From: Myxococcales bacterium | Lineage (GTDB): Bacteria > Myxococcota_A > UBA9042 > UBA3505 | DNA: 64,000 nt | NCBI GenBank assembly: GCA_002728755.1 | Contig: PBVT01000056.1 | Location: 1-64,000, forward strand | Reading direction: 5' to 3' | Shown here: piece after piece, positions 55,555-64,000 of the stretch | How positions within the stretch are numbered: the first letter of the stretch is position 1 | Layout of the letters: the number at the start of each line of letters is the position of its first letter | Program-made: the position numbers and the translations under genes | The notes under the pieces: generated by a model | Databases searched by the model: none | Seen by the model: the letters and a program-made list of their open reading frames with translations, nothing else | Told to the model about the DNA's origin: nothing

Positions 55555-57848
55555 TGGGTAGAATTTCTGCCATTCTTCTTCTGATGATCGCGACGGTCCT
55601 TGTCGGCTGCGATGTGGAGAAGATCGTTTATGTCGAGCGCTCGGGCTGTCTTGCCTGTCATCGCCCAGTCGACGAAACGGGGGTTGCTCACGGGATCGAA
55701 GAGGCGCACCCCCCTGTCGAGGGGCATACCTTCACCTGTGAAGGGTGCCATGGGGGAGATCCAGACGCGCGCAAACAGTGGGAAGCGCATGTGTCACCCG
55801 GTGTGGATGCCGATCCCTTTATCAAGAATCTCACCCTGGGTGAGTTGGATGATCTGGATCCGGCCTATCTTCGCTTTATCAACCCAGGTGATCTTCGGGT
55901 AGCGCAGCAGTCCTGTGGAACGGGCATCGGGGCGAATTGTCATGGCAGTATGGTCGAGACCTTGAAGACCAATCAGATGGCGACTTTTTCGGGTGAGCTC
56001 GGTATCGCCCGGTATCGTGCCGGCATACAGTCCAGTCCCGCGGGAGTGAAAGGTGTCTATGATGTTCGCGATGATACCTTTGTATTGGGTGAGATACCTG
56101 GAACCGTGGGCTCTTTGGAGAAGATGGAGGAACCAGAGGTGCCCGCCGGGACCACCGAGATTGGACCCTACCAGGACATCTACCTGACGAAGGCCTGTAT
56201 GCGTTGCCATCTCTGGACCTTTGGGGACAATAAATTTACGGGCGACTTTCGGTCGAGTGGGTGTTCCGCATGCCATGTTGTGTATCGGGATGATGGGACC
56301 AGCCACTCGATGGATCCTGTGATTGAAAAATCGATTCCGCCACACCCCGAGAAGCATGTCATCACGTCGGCCATTCCCAGTGAACAATGCCTGCATTGCC
56401 ATTATCGAGGCGGTCGTATTGGACTGTCTTTCCAGGGCTATCGCGAAGGCGCTGGGCCCGGCTATGAAGGCGACAAAGTTGGCTTCCTGGGGATCCCGAT
56501 GCACGGGCACGATGCGAATTTCTATGTAGACGACGAAGACGTCACAAACGATATCGACGAGACGCCGCCCGATGTTCACTTTGAAGCCGGCATGGACTGT
56601 ATCGATTGCCATTTCTCCCACGATGTTCACGGAGATGGCCATATCTACACATCCACCCAGGTAGCCGTGGAGGTCCGTTGCAAGGATTGCCATGGAACCA
56701 ACCATGAAGTTTCGACCATGATTACCCGGCTGGGTAATAGGGTTGAGGCTCTGGAAAAGGATGAGAACGGTGAGTTCTGGTTGACCACCAAGGTAAGCGG
56801 CAAACGCTTAAAGGTACCGCAGGTCAAACATGCCATTGGTAAAGCCTCGCATTCCTCCCATCTGTTCAAGTCTATGGGCCGCGATGAGAATGGCTTCTCG
56901 CATCTGGATTCGATGACCTGTCATAGTTGCCATAGTGCCTGGATGCCCAGTTGCTATGGCTGCCATGTAACCGCCGATATGCGGGAAGTGCAGAGGAGTC
57001 TTATCTCTGGGGTCAGTACCCCCGGTCGGTTGGCCGGTTCGCGCCAATGGGTTGCAACGGATGATCTGATTCTGATGGTGGACCATCAGGGGAAGATTTC
57101 CCCATCGATGCCGGCGGAGCGGATGTTCTTTACCGCGATTGATGGAGCGGGCAACGTGGTGATTGACCACCAGGTCCGACGAGGACCCAATGGAGAAGTA
57201 GGGTTTGGCCAACGAGCCTTCAACCCCCATACCATCCGTCGTTGGTCACCCTGGATGCGTTGCGATCGCTGCCATATGATCGAGGGGAGCGACGCGAACG
57301 AGGAATTGTTCAATCTGACCGTTGGCTTTGGTACGGACCGCTACATAACGGAGGATGGGGATGGAAACGAGTACCGGCTGGACCAGTTACTGACCGAGGA
57401 TTACGAACCGACAGTGCTAGTTGGTCATAACCAACCGGAAGAGTCCCACCCATTGACGCAAGAGATCATTGAACGGATGCGTGCCGTTAAGGTGCCGGAT
57501 CTTTCCTGTCCCGTGCCTGGTGATGTGGCGGTGCCCTATTCGGTGATTCAAGATACTATTTTCACGCCAAGTTGTGCTCTATCTCAATGCCACGACTCAA
57601 CGGCAGCCAAGGGGAACCTGGACCTGACCGCCGAGAACTCCTACCTCTTCCTGGTGGGCCTACCATCCAATGGGAGAGCGGGCGCGACCCTTGTGATTCC
57701 CGGTAACCCTGATGGTAGCTACCTAATCGAAAAGCTTATTGACAACGGAACCATCGTTGGGGAACGTATGCCGCTCGAAGCGTCGGCTCTTGAGGAGTGC
57801 CAGATCGATATGATCCGGGGATGGATAAAGGCCGGCGCCAAGTACTAA
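55554..57848 (+). CDS. Multiheme cytochrome c lipoprotein
   Basis: 764 residues with lipobox VLVGC (Cys 19). Ten canonical CXXCH sites lie at about residues 32, 62, 215, 237, 279, 349, 376, 456, 467 and 570. Two more are atypical: CX7CH (CGTGIGANCH, 121-130) and CX4CH (CALSQCH, 674-680) in a C-terminal region like planctomycete-type cytochrome domains (PSCALSQCHDSTAAKGNLDL). Many extra His could be distal ligands. Probably a surface or periplasmic electron carrier or redox enzyme. It is in a four-gene cluster of lipoproteins. Confidence 0.88.
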   Translation: MGRISAILLLMIATVLVGCDVEKIVYVERSGCLACHRPVDETGVAHGIEEAHPPVEGHTFTCEGCHGGDPDARKQWEAHVSPGVDADPFIKNLTLGELDDLDPAYLRFINPGDLRVAQQSCGTGIGANCHGSMVETLKTNQMATFSGELGIARYRAGIQSSPAGVKGVYDVRDDTFVLGEIPGTVGSLEKMEEPEVPAGTTEIGPYQDIYLTKACMRCHLWTFGDNKFTGDFRSSGCSACHVVYRDDGTSHSMDPVIEKSIPPHPEKHVITSAIPSEQCLHCHYRGGRIGLSFQGYREGAGPGYEGDKVGFLGIPMHGHDANFYVDDEDVTNDIDETPPDVHFEAGMDCIDCHFSHDVHGDGHIYTSTQVAVEVRCKDCHGTNHEVSTMITRLGNRVEALEKDENGEFWLTTKVSGKRLKVPQVKHAIGKASHSSHLFKSMGRDENGFSHLDSMTCHSCHSAWMPSCYGCHVTADMREVQRSLISGVSTPGRLAGSRQWVATDDLILMVDHQGKISPSMPAERMFFTAIDGAGNVVIDHQVRRGPNGEVGFGQRAFNPHTIRRWSPWMRCDRCHMIEGSDANEELFNLTVGFGTDRYITEDGDGNEYRLDQLLTEDYEPTVLVGHNQPEESHPLTQEIIERMRAVKVPDLSCPVPGDVAVPYSVIQDTIFTPSCALSQCHDSTAAKGNLDLTAENSYLFLVGLPSNGRAGATLVIPGNPDGSYLIEKLIDNGTIVGERMPLEASALEECQIDMIRGWIKAGAKY

Positions 57849-57857
57849 GGCGAGGTC

Positions 57858-59186
57858 TTGATGAAAATAGCAGTTGTTCTTCTTGCGCTATGTACCTTTA
57901 TGGGCTGTGGAGGGGACTCTCCATCGGCGGATAGCAGCGGTTCCGATATAGGACTCGATGTACACGACACCAGCGATAGTGGTTCGGACGTTACGGACCA
58001 AGGGGGTGGGGAAGACTCGAGTACAGCCTGTGAATCCGAGGGTGAGACGCCACCGGTGGTCGCTGAGACGATGGGTGTATTCGACCCGGTGCGACGGCGC
58101 CTGGTCTTCTATAGCGGCGACGATGGCCTGCCAGTCAATTGTAGCAACACCGGACATGTGGTGGGCGTGGACGGCTTGTGGGTCTATGACGCGGTCTGTG
58201 CAACGTTCGAGAAGAAAGATGGTCTGGCGATGAAACCGCCACCCCGCGCACGGGGAATGGCTGTCTACGATGCAGATCGTGACCAGATGATTCTATTTGG
58301 TGGGCGATCTCGTCCCACCAGCTCTGGTCCGTACACCGTATATAATGATGTCTGGGCGCTGAATCTGGAGACCTTCGTATGGACCGAGCTGGTCTCTGAA
58401 GGGCCCAAGCCAGTGGCTCGTAGTAATCCGGCCGGTGCCTATAACCATGTGACACAGGAGATGCTGGTTTTCGGAGGAAATAGTAGTACCAGCGGCCTTA
58501 GCTTCAGCCCCCACGATGATGTCTGGGCTTTTCATATCGCCACGCAGAGTTGGCGTGAGATCCCCGCGACGGGCTCGCGTCCTGTGGCACGTCTCTTTCA
58601 CTCAGCAGCTGTAGATGTGGAAAACGACCACCTCTATGTATTTGGTGGTGGAGATGCGAACGCCTGGCAGGGGCCGTTCCTGGCCGATCTGTGGCGCTTC
58701 GATTTGAGCACGGGTGTTTGGGAAGAGCTCCATAGTGGAGGGGTAGGAGCCCCCGCCGGACGGATCTGGTCCACCATTACCTATGATTCTTTCAATCAAC
58801 GGGTTCTCCTCTTCGGCGGCCATGATGATGGGGCTGTAGGCAATAATAATGACACCTGGCAGTTTGATACGGAGACAAACCAATGGTCCGCGATTGTTGA
58901 GCCCGAGACCGTTAACGCGCAGCCCAATGGGTTCTGTGACTTCCCAGCGGATTTCACTCTTCCCAATATGGAAGCGCCGGATCGTCGTTCGGCACATCTG
59001 GCTGCTCTTGATCCCACCCGTGGCGAGTGGGTGGTCTTTGGTGGAAAGACAGACTGCGGTATTATCGATGATGTCTGGGTGTTCGACGTAACGCGGGATG
59101 AATGGTTACGGTTGTTCACCGCCACCGTTGGTGAGAGCTGCCTGCGCGGCGCAAACCCGAACTTCTGCTTTGCGATGTGTCAGTAG
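57858..59186 (+). CDS. Kelch-repeat lipoprotein
   Basis: 442 residues. Signal peptide with lipobox TFMGC, then a Ser/Asp-rich linker. Kelch-type beta-propeller repeats follow, with cores such as DQMILFGGRS, QEMLVFGGNSS, DHLYVFGGGD, QRVLLFGGHDD and GEWVVFGGKT, each ahead of a W-containing strand (VWALNLETFVWTEL, VWAFHIATQSWREI, LWRFDLSTGVWEEL); about six blades. Cys 24 before and C-terminal Cys (ESCLRGANPNFCFAMC) may form disulfides. It is 9 bp after the cytochrome gene and is likely a binding partner or scaffold. Confidence 0.82.
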   Translation: MMKIAVVLLALCTFMGCGGDSPSADSSGSDIGLDVHDTSDSGSDVTDQGGGEDSSTACESEGETPPVVAETMGVFDPVRRRLVFYSGDDGLPVNCSNTGHVVGVDGLWVYDAVCATFEKKDGLAMKPPPRARGMAVYDADRDQMILFGGRSRPTSSGPYTVYNDVWALNLETFVWTELVSEGPKPVARSNPAGAYNHVTQEMLVFGGNSSTSGLSFSPHDDVWAFHIATQSWREIPATGSRPVARLFHSAAVDVENDHLYVFGGGDANAWQGPFLADLWRFDLSTGVWEELHSGGVGAPAGRIWSTITYDSFNQRVLLFGGHDDGAVGNNNDTWQFDTETNQWSAIVEPETVNAQPNGFCDFPADFTLPNMEAPDRRSAHLAALDPTRGEWVVFGGKTDCGIIDDVWVFDVTRDEWLRLFTATVGESCLRGANPNFCFAMCQ

Positions 59187-59204
59187 GCCGAAGTTGATCC
59201 TCTG

Positions 59205-60548
59205 ATGTCTCGAACCCATACCATGAATCGCGCCATCCCCACGAACCGGTGGGGATACCTTCTTCTGGTATCTTTTCTTCTAGGCTGTAGTGGCAACTCG
59301 GAACCGCAACCGGAACCAGGGCCGTCGATTCCAACCATCGGCGATCATCTATGTATGTCCGGACTTCATCAACCCGATGGGCTGGATGATGTGATCGTGG
59401 ACCACCTACTCGCCCTGGGAATACGGCGTGTACGGGTTGATCTGCGTTGGCATGTGGTCGAACCCGAAAAAGGAGTGTTCCATTTTGACCGATTGGAATC
59501 CGAAGTTCGGCACTTCCTCGACGCGGGTATCTCCGTTCTGGGTCTACTTGTATACGGCAACCCCTGGGCAAGCAGCCAGACGGAAAGCGACCCCACGTAT
59601 CCGCCGGACGATCCGAAGGACTACGCCGATTATGTGACCGCCGTCGTAGAATATTTCGGCACAGACATACAGGAATATGAAATATGGAATGAGCCGAACG
59701 CAGGGCTCCGCTTCTGGAAACCCGAGATCAAGGGGGATCCGGTGGCCTATGGCACGCTACTTATGGAAGCGGTGAAGGCCGGCCGGTTGGCATGTCCGGA
59801 TTGTACCTTTGCCTTCGGTGGTCCGTTTTTTCATTCTCTATTCATCGACGGCCATATTCCCTATCTGACAGCGGCTCAGGAGGCGCACCCAGAGCTATCG
59901 CAGTATTATGATGCCATGGGCTTTCACCCCTATCCGATCTATCCGCCGCAAGCTGCGCCAGAAGGTCCACCAGGTGATGCTGAGTGGCCATTTACCCGTA
60001 TGTTCGATGAGGTTCGGGACGTTATGGCGTTGCAGGGGGCACAGGATAAACCCATCTGGTCCACGGAAGTGGGGTGGCCTGTGTTCAGTGATGTGGACCA
60101 GGAGCGTCAAGCCGCCTATCTGGTCCGGGCTTTCCTTCATTTGATCTGGAAAGGATCTCCGATGGTCTGTTGGTACAACATCATTGATGGTGAGAATCCA
60201 GACGAATTCCCACCGGAAGATGCCTTTGGCCTTCTCAGCAACGACCTGGAAAACCCAGAGCCTAAACTGGCGTATTGGGCTTTGGCGCAACTCGGGAACC
60301 GATTTGCCGACTATCATCTGACCGAAGATCTACAACCGCTTCTACCGGAGGGGGCGTATGGCTACGCTCTGGAGGGGCCCGATGGTGAGAACTGGTGGGT
60401 CGTCTGGTCGCATCCCGACCCGCTTACGGTGGAGTTACCCGTATCTGTTGGCGAGGTGCGTTCGATGACCGGAGACCTGCTGTCGCCCATAGAAGATGGT
60501 CCGATGGAGATTGGACAGAATCCGCAGTTTTTACGGATCGATCCCTAG
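59205..60548 (+). CDS. Glycoside-hydrolase-like lipoprotein (TIM barrel)
   Basis: 447 residues. Signal peptide with lipobox LLGC, then a (beta/alpha)8 hydrolase fold of the GH39/GH5-like clan. The acid/base Glu is in YEIWNEPNAG and the probable nucleophile Glu in IWSTEVGWPV; RVRVDLRWHVVEPEKG and DAMGFHPYPI are typical of the clan. A C-terminal beta domain follows. The substrate is unknown. The start may be ATG 59223 instead; ribosome binding sites are weak for both. Starts 18 bp after the kelch gene. Confidence 0.8.
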   Translation: MSRTHTMNRAIPTNRWGYLLLVSFLLGCSGNSEPQPEPGPSIPTIGDHLCMSGLHQPDGLDDVIVDHLLALGIRRVRVDLRWHVVEPEKGVFHFDRLESEVRHFLDAGISVLGLLVYGNPWASSQTESDPTYPPDDPKDYADYVTAVVEYFGTDIQEYEIWNEPNAGLRFWKPEIKGDPVAYGTLLMEAVKAGRLACPDCTFAFGGPFFHSLFIDGHIPYLTAAQEAHPELSQYYDAMGFHPYPIYPPQAAPEGPPGDAEWPFTRMFDEVRDVMALQGAQDKPIWSTEVGWPVFSDVDQERQAAYLVRAFLHLIWKGSPMVCWYNIIDGENPDEFPPEDAFGLLSNDLENPEPKLAYWALAQLGNRFADYHLTEDLQPLLPEGAYGYALEGPDGENWWVVWSHPDPLTVELPVSVGEVRSMTGDLLSPIEDGPMEIGQNPQFLRIDP

Positions 60549-61789
60549 ACCCACGACGCGATCAACACAACAAGATTGGCGATGGCCAATATGATCGCCA
60601 TCCCCAATACAAAGGAGAAGGCTTTGGATCGGCGAGGTGGCGTCGGTGCTGTCGGAGGCTGTGTGGGAGCTCCACTCATTTCGAAGTCCCCCGTATTCGC
60701 AGCTGGATGTAATTCCGGTTCTGGACCATGCTCCATAACGACGATCTGGGTGGCTTTATCCTGCGCGTCGACTTCCTGGGTAGCCGAAGCCCGTGTATCG
60801 ATCAGGGCGGCCGACGATGACTTTATCGGTAGCTTTACGGGCGACACCGTTGATTTCGGCGGTTCCCCGAAGAGACGCAACATATATTTCCGCAGATGTA
60901 GACGCGTTGGATGGAGTCGCGCGTTCTTCAAGAAGCGGCAGAGGTCCCAGGCGAATTCGTCAGCGGTCTGGTAGCGCTCGTCTGGATTGAGAGCCAGGGC
61001 TTTTGCCAGAATTTCTTCAATCTCTACGGGCAGGGTGGGGCGGAACCGACGCGGCGGGATAATACGCGCGTTCTTCACTTTCTCGAAGAGAACGGCGTTA
61101 TCATCCTGGTCATAACAGGGATGGGTCGTTAGCAGCTCGTAGAGTAGGATACCGGCCGAGAAGATGTCGGCGCGATGGTCCACGTTTTCCCCTCGGGCTT
61201 GTTCGGGGGCCATATAGTAGAACTTCCCTTTGATAACGCCCGACTGGGTTTTCGTGGACCGTAAAAGTCCTTTCGCGATCCCGAAGTCCACCACCTTCAC
61301 ATCACCGTCATAGGAGATGAGGACGTTTTGCGGGGATACATCACGATGAACGATACCAAGGGGGCGTCCCTGCGAATCTTCGAATCGATGAGCGTGATGT
61401 AAAGCAGAGCAGACCTCGACCGCAATATGACAGGCGAGGGCGATGGGAACATGTGTCTTACGCGAATATACGGTCTTAAGAACATTGTACGAGCTATGTC
61501 CTTCGACGAATTCCATAGCGATGTAGTAGTTCGAACCAACGACTCCCACGTCGTAGACCTGCGCGATCGCTGCATGGTGAAAGAGCGCGGCGATGCGAGC
61601 CTCGTCCAAAAGCATATGAACAAAGTTCTGATCTTCACTGTAGTGCGCGAACAATCTTTTGATGGCCAGAGTCTTCTCGAATCCACCGAGAGACTGTGTA
61701 ACGGCGCGGAACACTTCCGCCATGCCGCCCGTACCAACACGGTCTAACAGAATATAACGCCCAAACTCTGTTCCAGGAGATTCCGACAT
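60545..61789 (-). CDS. Hanks-type Ser/Thr protein kinase
   Basis: 414 residues. Kinase domain about residues 12-280: Gly loop GTGGMAEVFRA, VAIK-type lysine in LAIKRLF, catalytic loop HRDVSPQNVL, VDFGIAKG (DFG), MAPEQARG. Followed by an acidic, Pro-rich linker and one C-terminal membrane helix (FSFVLGMAIILAIANLVVLI), so the kinase is probably cytosolic and membrane-tethered. No sensor domain is fused; the neighbouring PEGA protein may provide it. The ATG at 61789 is chosen over one 11 codons upstream. The final 4 bp overlap the convergent GH-like gene. Confidence 0.9.
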   Translation of the reverse strand: MSESPGTEFGRYILLDRVGTGGMAEVFRAVTQSLGGFEKTLAIKRLFAHYSEDQNFVHMLLDEARIAALFHHAAIAQVYDVGVVGSNYYIAMEFVEGHSSYNVLKTVYSRKTHVPIALACHIAVEVCSALHHAHRFEDSQGRPLGIVHRDVSPQNVLISYDGDVKVVDFGIAKGLLRSTKTQSGVIKGKFYYMAPEQARGENVDHRADIFSAGILLYELLTTHPCYDQDDNAVLFEKVKNARIIPPRRFRPTLPVEIEEILAKALALNPDERYQTADEFAWDLCRFLKNARLHPTRLHLRKYMLRLFGEPPKSTVSPVKLPIKSSSAALIDTRASATQEVDAQDKATQIVVMEHGPEPELHPAANTGDFEMSGAPTQPPTAPTPPRRSKAFSFVLGMAIILAIANLVVLIASWV

Positions 61790-61825
61790 ACTCTGAATTT
61801 CGCACGTCCGCGCGAATGCCACAAC

Positions 61826-63466
61826 CTAGAACTGGAACCCCAGGTTCAGATGTGTGAAGCCTGGGCCCAGTTGAGGCTGAACGGTTACACCGCCCGGCAA
61901 CGTCAAGGCTGTCGAGCCAGAAGCACTACTTGTACTGGAACCATGCAGAACAAACGCGGTGATCCCAGCGGCCAGTGCGATGACTCCGATTGTACCGGTT
62001 ACACTCGCGACGTTCCCTGCGTCGGCAGCCTCGTTCGCTTTTTGTATACGGGCAGTTTCATTTTCTTTGTATCGCCGAGTCGCCGGGGCCGTAGCCGCAC
62101 CGGACTTACAGGTCGCATTAGGCTCGCAAGTGCGTTGTCCCGTGCTGGGATCAACGGAGGGAGGTCCAGCACCACAATCATTGGGGTAGTTACAATCTGT
62201 GGCAAGCGGTAGGGCGTCGGACCGAACTCCGAGATAGTAGGCCATGACCACGAGACTGACGACACCGACGCTTGTTAAGCCCCAACCCAGTTTACTGTCG
62301 TGCCATTTGGGGCCGGCCGGAGCTATCTGACCCATCAATGTGGCGACGACTGTGTTCACCGCGATTGGATCGAGAATGTTCTCATTGGCCCTCGCGCTGA
62401 CTTGGCGTACGCGCTTTCCTGTTCGCCCATCGAAGATTTGCCCATAGAGACGGACGCCAGATCCTTTGCGGGCCAGACCAACCAGGACGATCTGATCAAC
62501 ATTTAGAAGAGCTGCGAGCTGTGGGACGATTGTTTTAGATTTCGAGTTGATATCCGACCGTCTGGAAAACTGGATTACGGCCGCCCCTGCTTCGGTTGTA
62601 AGATGTTTTTCGAATGGAAGATCAAACCATACCGTTCCCGTCTGCTTCTGTTTTATATCCACAGCATGGGTTCCACTGGTCATGCCGTTGGAACGGACCT
62701 GCACATAATATCGTCCCGGCGCGATGTTCGATATGGAGTGGGGTGTCGTCTGACCAATGCTCTTACCATTAATAAAGATCGAAGCGCCCTCTGGGTTGGA
62801 TGTGATCTTTAGCTGTGCATTTTGTTGAATGCGTTGCTTTCGAACGGTCTTTCCATAGAGTTGGACAACGCGGGGATGAAAATCGGGATCGTTGGCCACG
62901 GTCTCATCCACTCCCAGAAGGCGGATGGCCTCTGATAGGACGGACTCTGCAGCGCGTTTTTGCTTCAAATCAACCACATGGGCTCGGGCCAACTTCAGGT
63001 AGGTGCGCCGCAGCAGTTGCCACATGGTCGTGCTATGTGCCAACTCGTCGAGGGACTCCTCAAGCTTTCGTCGGGCTGTTTTCAAGGTACTTACGGCTGT
63101 TTGAGCCTGGGACCGACTGATTTGAACTTCGGCCTTTTTTACAGCCGATTGAAGGCTCTGAATTCGTTCATTGGTATCGAACCTGGAAATATTGAGATTC
63201 GAACGGCGCAGCTTTGTCGTCACATCGATCGACGATAGAGTTTGAATCGAACCGTTTTGACTCAGGACGCTGTCTATACGTTCCAGATAGGAGGAATTGA
63301 CCGGAATCCGGTCACCGTCGATCGAAACACCGATGATAGCGACCGTACGCTTTCCCCCAATGCCAGTCTGTGAAAATGCGATTTGCGACCACGTACCAGC
63401 AAGCAGGAGAAAGACTCCTGCTATAATTAATACCGGTAATCGGCGGCAGTTCCCGCTACTGATCAT
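61826..63466 (-). CDS. PEGA-domain membrane protein
   Basis: 546 residues. N-terminal signal or anchor helix (LPVLIIAGVFLLLAGTW), a helical region (about 70-205), a PEGA domain (ITSNPEGASIFINGKSIGQTTPHSISNIAPGRYYVQVRSNG), a second beta region, a membrane helix (LGWGLTSVGVVSLVVMAYYLGV), a short Cys-containing stretch and a final hydrophobic helix with Ser/Gly tail. PEGA modules are surface carbohydrate-binding-like folds common next to myxobacterial kinases. It is 36 bp upstream of the Ser/Thr kinase in the same operon. The ribosome binding site is weak. Confidence 0.75.
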   Translation of the reverse strand: MISSGNCRRLPVLIIAGVFLLLAGTWSQIAFSQTGIGGKRTVAIIGVSIDGDRIPVNSSYLERIDSVLSQNGSIQTLSSIDVTTKLRRSNLNISRFDTNERIQSLQSAVKKAEVQISRSQAQTAVSTLKTARRKLEESLDELAHSTTMWQLLRRTYLKLARAHVVDLKQKRAAESVLSEAIRLLGVDETVANDPDFHPRVVQLYGKTVRKQRIQQNAQLKITSNPEGASIFINGKSIGQTTPHSISNIAPGRYYVQVRSNGMTSGTHAVDIKQKQTGTVWFDLPFEKHLTTEAGAAVIQFSRRSDINSKSKTIVPQLAALLNVDQIVLVGLARKGSGVRLYGQIFDGRTGKRVRQVSARANENILDPIAVNTVVATLMGQIAPAGPKWHDSKLGWGLTSVGVVSLVVMAYYLGVRSDALPLATDCNYPNDCGAGPPSVDPSTGQRTCEPNATCKSGAATAPATRRYKENETARIQKANEAADAGNVASVTGTIGVIALAAGITAFVLHGSSTSSASGSTALTLPGGVTVQPQLGPGFTHLNLGFQF

Positions 63467-63515
63467 TGGACGACCATTTACGTTGCGCCAACAAGAAACG
63501 GTTGGCGTGCCATTA

Positions 63516-63543
63516 ATCCTAGTGCCTGTACCTCAGCTGTCAA
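63516..63543 (-). promoter_or_regulatory. Sigma-70-like promoter of the PEGA-kinase operon
   Basis: Minus strand TTGACA (63538-63543), a 16-bp spacer and TAGGAT (63516-63521), about 50 nt before the start at 63466. The -35 box is perfect; the -10 box matches 4 of 6. Confidence 0.55.
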
Positions 63544-63599
63544 CTCAAGGCCCCGTATACAGCGGAATTGATAGCATCAATTCACCCCCTATATCACCC

Positions 63600-63608
63600 T
63601 GTGGATAA
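63600..63608 (-). promoter_or_regulatory. DnaA-box consensus match
   Basis: TGTGGATAA on the plus strand is the perfect complement of TTATCCACA. A second site with one mismatch lies at 63723-63731. Isolated matches also occur in promoters. Confidence 0.4.
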
Positions 63609-63658
63609 ACCTGTGGGAAACATGTGCGGGTGGGGGTGTACGATGGTAGGTCGAAGTG

Positions 63659-63688
63659 GATCGCAGCCTTTAAAATGGGGCTGCGATC
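63659..63688 (+). other. Strong inverted repeat near the DnaA box
   Basis: Perfect 10-bp arms (63659-63668 and 63679-63688) around a 10-nt A/T-rich loop. No T-run follows on either strand, so it is not a typical terminator. Confidence 0.5.
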
Positions 63689-64000
63689 ACCCTCGTAGTG
63701 AGCAGCGGATTTACAAGAGGGGTGTGGATGAATAAGTTGGTTCTCGGATGAAGCGAAAGCGGATTTCACAGCTCTTTGAGAAGTGAATAAAGTGGCGAAA
63801 AGCCAGGTCGAGGAAAACGCCGGCCAGCACGAATCGAAAGCTCTTCGGAGCGGCCGAAACGAGCAGCGGACGGTCAAGAAGGATTCTCACGGATCTGGAC
63901 GGGCAGGAAGTGGCTAGGCGGAGCAACCCCAGGTACGTTCCCGGTCTGAAACAGGACCTGAACATGACAAGGGCGAAAGGCGTGCAACGGGTGTGAAACC

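Larger units (their letters stand above)
63467..64000. other. 534-bp region without a convincing gene
   Basis: The region holds the promoter for the PEGA gene, two hairpins (arms 63486-63492/63501-63507 and 63659-63668/63679-63688), a perfect DnaA-box match and a second with one mismatch. Minus-strand open frames at 63545-63877 and 63711-63965 have odd composition and no ribosome binding site. A gene may start beyond the window edge. No known structured RNA recognised. Confidence 0.5.

Noticed and set aside
63545-63877. 110-residue minus-strand frame at the window end
   Set aside because: No ribosome binding site, unusual Ser/Thr/Pro/Arg composition and no similarity; it overlaps the promoter and DnaA-box region.
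63467-64000. Structured RNA genes (RNase P RNA, tmRNA, SRP RNA, 6S)
   Set aside because: None of their signature segments was found on either strand.

Overview
The window looks like a chromosomal segment of a Gram-negative bacterium of the former Deltaproteobacteria, most likely Myxococcota or Bradymonadota. This rests on gene style only: Hanks-type kinases with the HRDVSPQN catalytic loop, Myxo-type PilZ proteins, many lipoproteins with Asp/Ser-rich linkers after the lipobox, Cys-rich and FG-GAP surface proteins, and a flagellin array. No rRNA or tRNA gene was found to settle the lineage. Coding density is high, and no transposase, integrase, CRISPR array or phage gene was seen.

Layout. 1-5933: four tandem flagellin genes (the first cut by the window edge), each followed by its own hairpin. 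6069-9849: a PilZ protein, an Smr-domain protein, a cystathionine gamma-synthase/lyase-type enzyme, a two-domain PilZ-like protein and a stand-alone receiver. 9975-14370: a lipoprotein with six Kazal-like domains, a GNAT acetyltransferase and a YhhQ-type queuosine-precursor transporter with an extra C-terminal membrane region. 14506-21365: an AddB/AddA-type helicase-nuclease pair. 21386-27115: a 1470-residue lipoprotein with two predicted seven-bladed FG-GAP propellers, then a CaCA cation exchanger. 27347-32320: a LysM/M74 murein endopeptidase, a basic outer-membrane barrel protein, a YtcJ-type amidohydrolase, a small P-loop kinase and rpsU. 32589-39199: glyA, a LeuA-like synthase divergent from argC-argB, a duplicated SpeD-like pyruvoyl decarboxylase and an unknown membrane-anchored protein. 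39363-44324: thioredoxin and a hemX-hemA-hemC-cobA/hemD heme operon. 44794-49773 (minus): ribE-ribH-nusB-ligA-deoC. 49964-54953: a HEAT-repeat protein, carB, greA, tsaE. 55054-60548: four consecutive lipoproteins, including a multiheme cytochrome c, a kelch protein and a glycoside-hydrolase-like protein. 60545-63466 (minus): a PEGA-domain membrane protein and a Ser/Thr kinase. 63467-64000: a gene-poor end with a DnaA-box match and hairpins.

How the genes fit together. Much of the window is housekeeping (heme, riboflavin, arginine, carbamoyl phosphate, glycine/C1, DNA ligase, break repair). The accessory part is cell surface: flagellins, Kazal and propeller lipoproteins, murein endopeptidase, a basic barrel and the multiheme lipoprotein cluster. 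The candidates for undescribed biology are: (1) the four-lipoprotein cluster with ten CXXCH sites and two unusual heme-like sites; (2) the fused SpeD-like protein, whose N-terminal half has lost the pyruvoyl serine, behind argC-argB; (3) a DeoC with an N-terminal helix resembling a microcompartment targeting peptide plus a Cys cluster; (4) the double-propeller lipoprotein.
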